NCBI RefSeq assembly: GCF_018129685.1
Contig: NZ_JAFCLG010000007.1
Coordinates: forward strand, 62,001 to 126,000
Direction: 5' to 3'
DNA: 64,000 bases
From: Bradyrhizobium manausense
Lineage (GTDB): Bacteria; Pseudomonadota; Alphaproteobacteria; Rhizobiales; Xanthobacteraceae
Within the stretch, counting starts at the first letter, position 1. Each line of letters begins with the position of its first letter. Positions 24,978-33,160 of the stretch are shown piece after piece. Below the pieces are notes generated by a model. The model worked only from the letters and a program-made list of their open reading frames with translations, ran no database searches and was not told where the DNA came from. Made by a program: the position numbers and the translations under genes.

Positions 24978-25193
24978 CTACGAAAGGATCACGAGATTGA
25001 CCGCCTTCGGCCCCTTCCCCTTCTTGTCCGGTTCGACTTCGAATGTGATACGCTGTCCTTCGGCAAGGTCCTTCAGTCCCGCCCGCTCAACAGCGGTGAT
25101 GTGAACGAAGACATCGCGACCGCCGTCATCCGGCTTGATAAAGCCGTAGCCGCGCTCGCCATTGAAGAACTTGACCGTTCCCGTATTGGCCAT
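24978..25193 (-). CDS. cspA: Cold-shock domain protein, CspA family
   Basis: 71-residue single cold-shock domain that binds single-stranded RNA/DNA and melts mRNA structure. RNP1 appears as ERGYGFIKPDDG and RNP2 as DVFVHI. The start at 25193 (MANTGTVKFF) is preceded by GGGGGAG. The frame is open for another 60 codons upstream but that part is not cold-shock sequence. The family has many paralogues, so the symbol is generic. A TATTAT box at 25388-25383 on the minus strand may serve as -10, giving a leader of roughly 180 nt. Confidence 0.93.
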   Translation of the reverse strand: MANTGTVKFFNGERGYGFIKPDDGGRDVFVHITAVERAGLKDLAEGQRITFEVEPDKKGKGPKAVNLVILS

Positions 25194-25445
25194 CGGGAAA
25201 CTCCCCCTCATTGCTCCTCCGTCGCAGCGCAGACGCGCGCGGCGACATGACCGGGCGTTACGAAGCCCGGGAGAGCTGGCCATCCTTGGGCAGACCCTTC
25301 GGTCCGACCGGATCTTTCTTAGGCCTTCACTCCGCCGCAACCATTCGCGGAAGCGGAACGTAAAGCCAGTCACAGAAACAGCATAATACGGTTCTTTGCA
25401 GATTGACTACCGGTCCTGCATATTTTTCCCAAGAATGCCGGAGTG

Positions 25446-26303
25446 TTACGGTCGCGGTATCTCCAATCGGAATCTGGCAGCTCCACCTTGTCCGAGCGGC
25501 ATTTCCAGCTCGGGAAGGATCGTCTTGAGCTCGCCTTGCAGCGTGTAGGGCGGATTGACGATCAGGAGCCCGGCCGAGGTGAGGGCACCGTCGGCTTGCG
25601 GAGCCACGCTGAATTCGAGGCGGAGACATTTTCCCGGAGTCTTGGCCGCGGCTGCGGCGCGTGCCACGTGCTGCGCCAGCGCGTCGGTCGCGCGCCTGGA
25701 CTTGGCGGGGTACCAGATTACATAGATACCGGTCGGCCATTTCGCGAAGGCGGTGGAGAAGGCTTCGCCCAGTCTTTCGAACTCGTCTTTTGCCTCGAAG
25801 GGCGGGTCGATCAGCACGACGCCGCGCCGCTCCTTCGGCGGTACGAAAGCCGGCAGCGCCATCCAGCCGTCGAGATCGACCACGCGGGCCTGTTCGTCGC
25901 GCCGCAGCACGTCGATCAGTGCCTTGCGCGCCTTCGGCTCGAGCTCGCAGGCGACGAGCCGGTCCTGCGGCCGCATCAGGCCGCGCGCGATCAAGGGCGA
26001 GCCCGGATAGGCCTTGAGCTCGCCCTTCGGATTGAAGGCGCGAACGATGTCCATGTAGGGCTTGGTCAGCGCGACTGTCTCGTTCGAAAGGCGCGCCTGC
26101 ATCAGCCGCGCGATTCCGGTCAGCCACTCGCCGCTGCGGCGTGCCTCGTCGCTGTCGAGATCATAGAGGCCAGCACCCGCATGGGTGTCGATCACGCGGA
26201 AAGCGGCCGGCTTGTCCTGCAAATAGGTGAGGATGCGTGCCAGCACGATGTGCTTGATGACATCGGCGAAGTTGCCGGCGTGAAAGGCGTGGCGGTAGTT
26301 CAT
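25446..26303 (-). CDS. rlmJ: 23S rRNA (adenine(2030)-N(6))-methyltransferase RlmJ
   Basis: SAM-dependent methyltransferase acting on A2030 of 23S rRNA. 285 residues. The diagnostic N-terminus MNYRHAFHAGNFADVIKH is complete, and the catalytic (D/N)PPF motif occurs as LIDPPFEAKDE. The length is normal. It is monocistronic, flanked by the cold-shock gene and a palindromic repeat. Confidence 0.95.
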   Translation of the reverse strand: MNYRHAFHAGNFADVIKHIVLARILTYLQDKPAAFRVIDTHAGAGLYDLDSDEARRSGEWLTGIARLMQARLSNETVALTKPYMDIVRAFNPKGELKAYPGSPLIARGLMRPQDRLVACELEPKARKALIDVLRRDEQARVVDLDGWMALPAFVPPKERRGVVLIDPPFEAKDEFERLGEAFSTAFAKWPTGIYVIWYPAKSRRATDALAQHVARAAAAAKTPGKCLRLEFSVAPQADGALTSAGLLIVNPPYTLQGELKTILPELEMPLGQGGAARFRLEIPRP

Positions 26304-26342
26304 GGCGGAGAGTTACGACATCGCGCGACGAAAGTAACTGAT

Positions 26343-26435
26343 GTCATTCCGGGGCGGTGCGCCAGCACCGAACTCCGCAGCATCGGTGGCGAAATGGATT
26401 CCGGGTTCGCGCTCCCGCGCGCCCAGGAATGACGA
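26343..26435. repeat. Palindromic intergenic repeat, GTCATTCCGG family
   Basis: Opens GTCATTCCGGGGCGGTGCGC and closes with the inverted CCAGGAATGACG, between rlmJ and the RNase T2 gene. Same family as 13875-13981 and 60300-60404. Confidence 0.7.
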
Positions 26436-26449
26436 GCTCTGGTTTCGGT

Positions 26450-27169
26450 CTAACCACCTCTGATCGGCGGCATCGTCACCTGGTCGCGGCGGCAGGAGCG
26501 CCGTTCGAGTTCCTCGCAGGCGCGGAATTGCAGGTCTTTGCTGAGACAGATGCGAACCTCGGAGAGCCGGGTCCGGTTGCAGGTGACCGAGACGGCTGCG
26601 TTGCTCAGGCCCGGATTGGCCTTGATGAAGGCTTCTTCCACCTCGCCGGGCGCCACGGTCTTGGCCTCAGAGAGATCGAGGTATTCGGCCGGGATTTTGA
26701 TCGCGGCGCGCGCCTTGCGGATGGTCTCGAAATAATTGCGGCCGTCGAGGCCCGAGCAGGTGCCGTGCTTGTCCCACTCGTTGAAGATCAGGCCGGGTGC
26801 CGGCATCAGATCGAGCATCGAGGAGACGATGTTGCGATTCAGCCGCGGCGACGGCCGCTGGCAGTATTCCGGAAAGCCGTTCTCATATTGCGGCCACAGC
26901 CCGTGCACCACGAAGGAATAGGGTCGTCCCTCGCACTGGATATTGGAACGTCCGCCGCCGCGGCCGCGTTCGGCCGCTTCCTCGCAGAACGACGGCGACC
27001 AGGACAGCGACAGCACATAGAAGTCGAATTCGCCGGGCGCGTTCTGCCGCTTGTCCTGCGCCTTCGCGCCGCCGGCCAGCCCGGCGGCAAGAATAAGCGG
27101 CAGGGTCAGCGAGATGACGAGACGGGAGAATGACTGCAATCTTAAATGAAACATGGCAACGCCCCTCAA
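26450..27169 (-). CDS. Ribonuclease T2 family protein, secreted
   Basis: Endoribonuclease of the T2/RNase I type, exported to the periplasm. 239 residues with a signal peptide (SRLVISLTLPLILAAGLAGGAKA). Both catalytic segments are intact: FVVHGLWPQYENG (CAS I) and NEWDKHGTCSG (CAS II), supplying the two catalytic His, Glu and Lys. Translation may start at the internal ATG at 27154 (MFHLRLQ). Periplasmic T2 enzymes scavenge RNA. No operon partner is evident. Confidence 0.93.
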   Translation of the reverse strand: MRGVAMFHLRLQSFSRLVISLTLPLILAAGLAGGAKAQDKRQNAPGEFDFYVLSLSWSPSFCEEAAERGRGGGRSNIQCEGRPYSFVVHGLWPQYENGFPEYCQRPSPRLNRNIVSSMLDLMPAPGLIFNEWDKHGTCSGLDGRNYFETIRKARAAIKIPAEYLDLSEAKTVAPGEVEEAFIKANPGLSNAAVSVTCNRTRLSEVRICLSKDLQFRACEELERRSCRRDQVTMPPIRGG

Positions 27170-27273
27170 CTAGAATGTGCAGTGAGCCTAGCAGCCAATA
27201 AGAACATTTCAAGAACAAAATTCACGCGGCCGACGTGCGGCCGCTTGATACGCCCGAATCGGGGCTTTGCAGT

Positions 27274-27738
27274 TTAAGGCTTGGCGGCGCGACAGGCTGG
27301 ATTGTAGGCCCAGTTGCGGTCGAGCCCGACCACGCACCATTCGACACCCTGGCCGTAACCGGCGAACCCGCCATCCTCGACGATCGAGAAGTGCACCCGG
27401 CGCACTTTGCCGTCAGTGAGCATGGCCTCGCCGGTGCAGTAGCGCCGCGGAATGTTGTCGGACGCCCAGGGCCGGAAGGCGGTCTCGTGAACGTTCGCGA
27501 AGCCTGTGATTCGTAACGGCGAATTCCAGAACGAGCTTTCCTTCTCCCAGAACTGGGTCGAGATCGTCGGCAGCGCCTTGTCGCAGTCGGCGAGATTGCC
27601 ATCATAACGTGGTCCGCTCAGCCAGAAGTTCAGCTCAAGGGGATTGGCCGCCTTGGCCTCACCGAGTGAGAGTGCTCCGAGCATGAGGCCGAGAACGGCG
27701 GCAAAACGGAGCGATTTCGGGGAGGTCGACGCGCGCAT
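27274..27738 (-). CDS. Hypothetical secreted protein
   Basis: 154 residues with a signal peptide (LRFAAVLGLMLGALSLGEAKAA). The mature part has three Cys (LADCDKAL, RRYCTGEAML, VEWCVVGLD, with a fourth near the end) that may form disulfides, and is rich in aromatics. It resembles short conserved rhizobial periplasmic proteins with no assigned function. An alternative ATG lies 18 bases upstream. Convergent with the RNase T2 region only by position; no operon is apparent. Confidence 0.75.
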   Translation of the reverse strand: MRASTSPKSLRFAAVLGLMLGALSLGEAKAANPLELNFWLSGPRYDGNLADCDKALPTISTQFWEKESSFWNSPLRITGFANVHETAFRPWASDNIPRRYCTGEAMLTDGKVRRVHFSIVEDGGFAGYGQGVEWCVVGLDRNWAYNPACRAAKP

Positions 27739-27920
27739 GGGCAATCCAGACAGCATGATCTGCGAAGCTCGGACGGTGCCGCGAAGGGCGGGAGAGGTCA
27801 AGTGCAGCGCGGCAACACTCGGCCAGGAGTTGATCAAAACATCGCAGCCAGCAGGCCTTCCGTTCTTTTCACCGTCGCGCCGGCACCGTAGACTGCCGCC
27901 AACCAATCGGAGTGACGGGA

Positions 27921-28229
27921 ATGCGAATCATTGCGGCCGCGGGCCTTCTTGCCGGCCTGGTTGTTGTCTTGGGTATGATGGCGGGCCAGTCGGCGCGTGC
28001 CGATATCCTTCCGGTGCCGCCCTTCAAGGGCAACGACACCGGCGGCATCATCGCCTATTCCATGGCAACCCAGACCGATGCGCGCCAGGTCGCGGTCGAT
28101 CACTGCGCGCGCTACGGCAAGGTGGTCAAATTCCTCGCGGTGCAGGCCTATGAGGGCGGCTACATCTCGTTCGCCTGCCGCTGGGTGCCCTATGGCGCCG
28201 CCGATCGGCCGATCCGCACGCTCTACTGA
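27921..28229 (+). CDS. Hypothetical small secreted protein
   Basis: 102 residues with a strong signal peptide (IIAAAGLLAGLVVVLGMMAGQSARA). The mature ~75 residues (ILPVPPFKGNDTGGIIAYSM, ending RTLY) include two Cys. CGGAG precedes the ATG at 27921. The function is unknown. It may be transcribed with the DUF3617 gene that follows after about 50 bases. Confidence 0.8.
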   Translation: MRIIAAAGLLAGLVVVLGMMAGQSARADILPVPPFKGNDTGGIIAYSMATQTDARQVAVDHCARYGKVVKFLAVQAYEGGYISFACRWVPYGAADRPIRTLY

Positions 28230-28277
28230 GGCGCTTTCGGAACGCTAGACACGACATCTCAGCCGGGAGTCTCTCCT

Positions 28278-28808
28278 ATGACGCGCAAGCTTGCTTTGCT
28301 CGGTTCGGCCGTTTGTCTATTGGTGTCGGCCGGAAGCGCCATCGCCGACGATCTGCCGGTGCGCAAGGCCGGTCTCTGGGAAATGAAGATGGTCAGATCA
28401 GGCTCGGCGATGCCTGAGATGACGATGCAGCATTGCACCGACGAGACCGTCGACAAGGAGATGGCCAACAACGTCTCCCCGATGGCCAAGCAGATCTGCT
28501 CCAAGCAGGACATCAAGAAGACGGCGACCGGCTATGTCAGCGACTCCGAGTGCAGCGTCGCCGGCATGTCCACGACCTCACATGCCGAGATTACCGGCGA
28601 TTTCAATTCGGCTTATACGGTGAAGACCTCGTCGCACGCACAAGGCGGCATGGCCGGCACCGCCGGCCGCGACACGACCATGACGCTGGAGGCGAAATGG
28701 CTCGGCGCCTGCAAGCCCGACCAGAAGCCCGGCGACATCGTGATGCCCGGCGGCTTCAAGATGAACGTGCGCGACGTCGACAAGCTGAAGGCGCTGCTGC
28801 CGAAATAG
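28278..28808 (+). CDS. DUF3617 domain-containing secreted protein
   Basis: 176 residues with a signal peptide (LALLGSAVCLLVSAGSAIA). The family start RKAGLWEMKM follows the cleavage site, and Cys residues (MQHCTDE, KQICSKQD, DSECSVAG, LGACKPD) are in the pattern seen in DUF3617 proteins. Periplasmic, function not known. It follows another small secreted gene on the same strand. A palindromic repeat separates it from the histidine kinase gene, which runs towards it. Confidence 0.88.
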   Translation: MTRKLALLGSAVCLLVSAGSAIADDLPVRKAGLWEMKMVRSGSAMPEMTMQHCTDETVDKEMANNVSPMAKQICSKQDIKKTATGYVSDSECSVAGMSTTSHAEITGDFNSAYTVKTSSHAQGGMAGTAGRDTTMTLEAKWLGACKPDQKPGDIVMPGGFKMNVRDVDKLKALLPK

Positions 28809-28835
28809 GTGGGTAGTAGCCCGGAAACCGCTGCG

Positions 28836-28985
28836 CCCCCTCGCCCCGTTCTTCCGGGGAGAGGGTTGGGGTGAGGGGCTCTATCCGCAACGGTGGTGAG
28901 AGTTACGCTCGTGGAGAGTCCCCCTCACCCGAATTCGATCTGCGGTCGAATTCGACCTCTCCCCGCAAGCGGGGCGAGGTGAAGA
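28836..28985. repeat. Palindromic intergenic repeat, CCCTCGCCCCG family
   Basis: GC-rich imperfect inverted repeat (CCCCCTCGCCCCGTTCTTCC against GCAAGCGGGGCGAGG) between two convergent genes. Related short units occur at 33090-33120 and 63307-63340. Non-coding; may act as a bidirectional transcription barrier. Confidence 0.6.
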
Positions 28986-28989
28986 ACGG

Positions 28990-30375
28990 CTATACCGGAA
29001 TCCGCACGCTCGCCCTTAATCCACCCATCGGGCTGTCGCCGAGCGTGATGTCGCCGCCATGGGAGCGGGCGATGTCGCGGGCGATCGCGAGCCCGAGGCC
29101 CGTGCCGCCTTCGTCCTGGTTGCGGGCATTGTCCAGCCGCAGGAACGGCTTGAACACCTCTTCGCGCAAATGCGCTGGAATGCCGGGGCCGTCATCGTCG
29201 ACCGTCACGGTCAGATAGCGGTGATCGCGCTGGCCGGAGATGGCGATGGCCTTGCCGTAGCGCGCCGCATTGGTGACGAGGTTGGCGAGGCAGCGCTTGA
29301 ACGAGGCCGGCTTGACCGTCACCACCGGCAGGCCGCTGAATGTCACGGTCGCGGTGTGGCCGTGGCGCTCGGCGTCGCTGCGCAATTCCTCGAGCGCCTG
29401 CGCCATGTCGGTCGGCTGCGACTGCTCGCCGGAATCGCCGCGCGCAAAGGCGAGGTAGTCCTCCAGCATCATCGACATCTCGTCGACATCCTTGCGCATG
29501 CCTTCGAGCTCGGGACTGTCGCCGATCAGCTCCAGCTCGAGCTTGAAGCGGGTGAGGATCGTGCGCAGGTCGTGGCTGACGCCCGCCAGCATCGCGGTGC
29601 GTTGCTCCATCGTGCGCTCGATGCGCGATTTCATCTCGAGGAAGGCGACCGCGGCCCGCCGGACCTCGCGCGCGCCTCTGGGGCGGAAGTTCGGCGCCTC
29701 GCGGCCCTTGCCGAAGCTTTCGGCGGCGTCCGCGAGACGCAGGATCGGCTTGATCTGGTTGCGCAGGAACAGCACCGCGACGATCAGCAGGATCGAGGAC
29801 GTGCCGACCATCCAGAACAGGAAGATCTCCGAGTTCGAGGCGTAGGCCGCGCTGCGCTGCGCGAACACCCGCATCACGGCATCGTCGAGCTGGATGCGGA
29901 TCTCGACGAGATTGGAGCGGCCGACCGTGTCGATCCAGAACGAGCGTCCGATCTGGCGGCCGAGCTGCACCGACAATGTCTGGTCGAGCAGCGAGAAAAA
30001 CGGCTTGGGGCCGGGCGGCGGCATGTCGCCGGGGGGCAGGAAATCGACCACCAGCTGCAAGCGCTGCCCGATGCTCTTGAGCTGGGCGCGGTCCTTGTCC
30101 TGCGGATAGTTCTTGTAGACGTCGATCAGCGCGGCGATGTCCTGCACCACGGCGGCCGACAGTCGTCGTGTCACCGTGTTCCAGTGCCGCTCCATGAACA
30201 CGAAGGCGACCACGGTCTGCAGGATCACCATCGGCACGATCATGATCAGCAATGCGCGGGCATAGAGGCCGGTCGGCATCCAGCCCTTGAACGCGTTGCC
30301 CATCCAGCCATTGGCGGCAGAGACGCGGCCGGCGGCGCTTTTGAGTAGCGTCAGGCCGGTATCGATCGTGCTCAT
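28990..30375 (-). CDS. Sensor histidine kinase, EnvZ-like
   Basis: 461-residue inner-membrane kinase. Two membrane helices (about 33-53 and 180-205) bracket a periplasmic sensor of about 130 residues. A HAMP linker follows, then the HisKA box with the phosphorylated His in LAGVSHDLRT, the N box (ANLVTNAARYG), G1 (DDDGPGIP) and G2 (GGTGLGLAIARD). All catalytic parts are intact. It is encoded 18 bases after its presumed partner response regulator and ends the marR-regulator-kinase operon. The signal is unknown. Confidence 0.93.
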   Translation of the reverse strand: MSTIDTGLTLLKSAAGRVSAANGWMGNAFKGWMPTGLYARALLIMIVPMVILQTVVAFVFMERHWNTVTRRLSAAVVQDIAALIDVYKNYPQDKDRAQLKSIGQRLQLVVDFLPPGDMPPPGPKPFFSLLDQTLSVQLGRQIGRSFWIDTVGRSNLVEIRIQLDDAVMRVFAQRSAAYASNSEIFLFWMVGTSSILLIVAVLFLRNQIKPILRLADAAESFGKGREAPNFRPRGAREVRRAAVAFLEMKSRIERTMEQRTAMLAGVSHDLRTILTRFKLELELIGDSPELEGMRKDVDEMSMMLEDYLAFARGDSGEQSQPTDMAQALEELRSDAERHGHTATVTFSGLPVVTVKPASFKRCLANLVTNAARYGKAIAISGQRDHRYLTVTVDDDGPGIPAHLREEVFKPFLRLDNARNQDEGGTGLGLAIARDIARSHGGDITLGDSPMGGLRASVRIPV

Positions 30376-30393
30376 CGCGTGCGCTTCACTTCT

Positions 30394-31125
30394 TTATGGC
30401 GAGGCAACCAGCCGGTAGCCGATGCCGCGCACCGCCTGCAGGAACAGCGGATTGGCAGGATCGGTCTCGATCTTGCGCCTGAGGCGGTTGATCTGCACGT
30501 CGACGGCGCGCTCGTTGACGCTGCCGTTGCCGGTCAGCGCGCTGCGCGGCACGGTCTCGCCCGGCGTCTCCGAGAGAATGCGCAGCATCTCGCGCTCGCG
30601 GTCGGTAAGGTGGATGACATCTTCGCCCTGGCGCAGCTCGCCACGCTCCAGATGATAGACGTAGGGACCGAACGCGATCTTCTCCACCGCCGCGGCCTGG
30701 ACCGGCGGCGCGGCGCGCTTGAGGATGTTGTTGATGCGCAGCGCCAGCTCGCGCGGCTCGAACGGCTTTGCCACGTAATCGTCGGCGCCGATCTGCAGGC
30801 CCTCGATGCGGGCCTCCGCCTCATGCCGCGCCGTCAGCATCACGATCGGCACCGAGGATGAGGTGCGGATGAAGCGGGCGAGATCGAAGCCGGATTCGCC
30901 GGGCATCATGACGTCGAGGATCAGCAGGTCGAAATGCAGGCCCATGAGCTTCGACCGCGCATCGCCGGCGCTCGCGGCGGTGGTGACGCGATAGCCTTCG
31001 GCCGCCAGAAAGCGGGAGAGCAGGTCGCGGATGCGGCGGTCATCGTCGACCAGCAGCAGATGCGGGGCGTCGTCGGCCGGTTGCGCCGGCGGGCGGGCGA
31101 GCGTGGCAGCGAACGGCACGGTCAC
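30394..31125 (-). CDS. OmpR-family response regulator
   Basis: 243 residues: an N-terminal receiver (acid pocket in LLLVDDDRRIRD, phosphoacceptor Asp in LLILDVMMPGESG, Lys in VAKPFEP) and a C-terminal winged-helix DNA-binding domain (about 140-240). The GTG start overlaps the stop of the MarR-type gene by four bases. Regulator, kinase and MarR gene are one operon. A MarR-plus-OmpR pair resembles PetP/PetR of Rhodobacter, which affects cytochrome bc1 expression; that assignment is a guess from gene order. Confidence 0.94.
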   Translation of the reverse strand: MTVPFAATLARPPAQPADDAPHLLLVDDDRRIRDLLSRFLAAEGYRVTTAASAGDARSKLMGLHFDLLILDVMMPGESGFDLARFIRTSSSVPIVMLTARHEAEARIEGLQIGADDYVAKPFEPRELALRINNILKRAAPPVQAAAVEKIAFGPYVYHLERGELRQGEDVIHLTDREREMLRILSETPGETVPRSALTGNGSVNERAVDVQINRLRRKIETDPANPLFLQAVRGIGYRLVASP

Positions 31126-31661
31126 TCCTTCGAGTCTTGATTGGTGGCGAAGATCGTCTCCAGCACCTTGTCCGGATCCTCGCGATCGATCATCGCGCGC
31201 AGGAAGCGCTTGACGGTCTCGGCATCATCAGGCGCCATCTCGGCAAGCGCCCTGGTGATCCGCGTCGTCTGCAGCCCGGCGAGCTTCTGCACCAATGCTT
31301 CGCCCTTCGGCGTTGCATAGAGCAGGCGCTGGCGACGATCATTGTCGCCGGTCTTCTGGACGATATACCCCTCGTCCAGCAGCTGCTTGAGCACCCGGCC
31401 GAGCGATTGTTTGGTGATGCGCAGGACGTCGAGCAAATCGGCGACCTTCAAGCCTGGATAGCGGTATACGAAGTGCATGACCCGGTGATGAGCCCGGCCG
31501 AAGCCGAAAGCCTCCAGCTCCTGGTCGGGATCGCCGACGAAATCGCGATAGGCGAAGAACAACAGCTCGATGATATCCCAGCGCAAATTGCCTCCATCGC
31601 CTGCCGCCGGCCGTGGCGCGGCAGCGTCTTGAGGGGGAGTCGCGAAATTTATGTCAGGCAT
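31122..31661 (-). CDS. MarR-family transcriptional regulator (PetP-like)
   Basis: 179-residue winged-helix regulator. The DNA-binding helices lie in LKVADLLDVLRITKQSLGRV and the wing in KTGDNDRRQRLLYATPKG. Start chosen at 31661 (MPDINFATPP); an in-frame ATG at 31706 would add 15 residues. First gene of an operon with an OmpR-type regulator and its kinase, and divergent from ilvE across about 340 bases. It may autoregulate or act on the intergenic region. PetP-like only by synteny. Confidence 0.92.
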   Translation of the reverse strand: MPDINFATPPQDAAAPRPAAGDGGNLRWDIIELLFFAYRDFVGDPDQELEAFGFGRAHHRVMHFVYRYPGLKVADLLDVLRITKQSLGRVLKQLLDEGYIVQKTGDNDRRQRLLYATPKGEALVQKLAGLQTTRITRALAEMAPDDAETVKRFLRAMIDREDPDKVLETIFATNQDSKE

Positions 31662-32000
31662 ATTGACGTATCTTGGGTTCAATGTTACAAAACCATCAGC
31701 CCGCACGAAATTTTAGATCGTTTCGCGTCGGGTGTCAGTTGTCAGAGCGGCCGGAGAGAGCCGGACAGGCGGCGACGGCCGGATCAGATCTACCGTGCGA
31801 TTGTCGAGCGGCATTTCGGCAAAACATACTGGACTTCCGCCTTCCGCAAAAGCATGTCCTCGACGGACATGCTGGCCACGGAAACCGGCCGTAACAAGGC
31901 TGGCGGTGGTTCGGCCAGCAACCACATCAAGCCAGCCGGGCCCGGAAGCGGGCAGGCGGGCGCCAGAACGGCGCCGCCATCGGCAGCGGGAGGCAAGGAC
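31662..32000. other. Divergent promoter region between marR and ilvE
   Basis: No supported gene. The marR-proximal 40 bases are AT-rich and contain TTGACG (31663-31668) with TACAAA 17 bases on, a weak plus-strand promoter candidate. The reading frame of ilvE stays open upstream through this stretch but lacks codon bias and conserved sequence, so it is treated as a leader. Confidence 0.4.
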
Positions 32001-33083
32001 ATGAGCATGAAATTCGACATCCAGCCCGCATCTCATCCAACGTCCGAAAAGGACCGGGTCGCCAAGCTGGTCGACCCCGGCTTCGGACGCGTCTTCACCG
32101 ATCACATGGCTGTGGTCCGCTACAACCAGGCCAAGGGCGGCTGGTACGAGGCCAAGGTCGAGGCGCGCGCCAATTTCCAGATCGATCCGGCCGGCGCAGT
32201 CCTGCACTACGCCCAGGAAATCTTCGAAGGCCTCAAGGCCTACAAGCGTGACGACGGCGGCGTGAACCTGTTCCGCCCCGATGCGAACGCGCGGCGCTTC
32301 AAGGACTCGGCCGATCGCATGGCGATGGCGCAGTTGCCTGAAGACGTCTTCATCGAGGCGGTCGAGCAGGTCGTGCGCATCGATCGCGCCTGGATGCCGG
32401 GCGGCGAGGGCAGCCTTTATCTGCGGCCCTTCATGATCGCGAGCGAGACCTTCCTCGGCGTCAAGCCGTCGTCCGAATACATCTTCGCGGTGATCGCCTC
32501 GCCGGTCGGCTCCTACTTCAAGGGCGGTCCGGCGCCGGTCTCGATCTGGGTGTCGGAGAACTACACGCGCGCGGCCGTCGGCGGCACCGGCGCCGTCAAA
32601 TGCGGCGGCAATTACGCGGCGAGCCTGCGCGCGCAGGCCGAAGCGATCCAGCATGGCTGCGATCAGGTCGTGTTCCTCGACGCACTCGAGCGCCGCTACA
32701 TCGAGGAGCTCGGCGGCATGAACGTGTTCTTCGTGTTCGACGACGGCTCGCTCTCGACGCCGCCGCTTGGCACCATCCTGCCCGGCATCACCCGCGACTC
32801 CATCATCACGCTGGCCCGCGATGCCGGAAAGACCGTGCGTGAAGAGCCGTACTCGCTCGACCAGTGGCGCAAGGATGCGGCCTCCGGCCGGCTGAAGGAA
32901 GCCTTCGCCTGCGGCACTGCCGCCGTGATCTCGCCGATCGGCAAGGTGCGTTCGGTCAGCGGCGATTTCGAGATCAGCGGCGGCGCCGCCGGCCCCGTCG
33001 CCATGGGCCTGCGCAAGCAGCTCGTCGACATCCAGTACGGCCGCACCAACGATCCGCACAACTGGATCAAGAAGGTGTTTTGA
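32001..33083 (+). CDS. ilvE: Branched-chain amino acid aminotransferase
   Basis: PLP-dependent class IV aminotransferase for the last step of Val, Leu and Ile synthesis. 360 residues, the length of the longer bacterial/eukaryotic-type BCAT. It has the family blocks HYAQEIFEGLKAYKR, the glycine loop with KCGGNYAASL, and the PLP-site region VVFLDALERRYIEELGGMN. GGGAGG precedes the ATG at 32001; a second ATG six bases later is possible. Divergent from the MarR operon and followed by hisS. Confidence 0.95.
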   Translation: MSMKFDIQPASHPTSEKDRVAKLVDPGFGRVFTDHMAVVRYNQAKGGWYEAKVEARANFQIDPAGAVLHYAQEIFEGLKAYKRDDGGVNLFRPDANARRFKDSADRMAMAQLPEDVFIEAVEQVVRIDRAWMPGGEGSLYLRPFMIASETFLGVKPSSEYIFAVIASPVGSYFKGGPAPVSIWVSENYTRAAVGGTGAVKCGGNYAASLRAQAEAIQHGCDQVVFLDALERRYIEELGGMNVFFVFDDGSLSTPPLGTILPGITRDSIITLARDAGKTVREEPYSLDQWRKDAASGRLKEAFACGTAAVISPIGKVRSVSGDFEISGGAAGPVAMGLRKQLVDIQYGRTNDPHNWIKKVF

Positions 33084-33087
33084 GCTC

Positions 33088-33120
33088 GTCTTCCTCTCCC
33101 CGCTCGCGGGGAGAGGGCAA
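33088..33120. repeat. Short GC-rich hairpin between ilvE and hisS
   Basis: Inverted repeat CTCTCCCCGC / GCGGGGAGAG with a TC loop, starting a few bases after the ilvE stop. It could be a processing site or weak terminator; there is no T-tract. Confidence 0.5.
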
Positions 33121-33160
33121 GAACGGTTGCCGCATCGCGCGTCGGCTGGTAAACGCCCGC

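Noticed and set aside
25194..25373. 60-codon N-terminal extension of the cold-shock protein
   Set aside because: The canonical 71-residue protein starts at 25193 with a good Shine-Dalgarno; the extension is Arg-rich and unlike the family.
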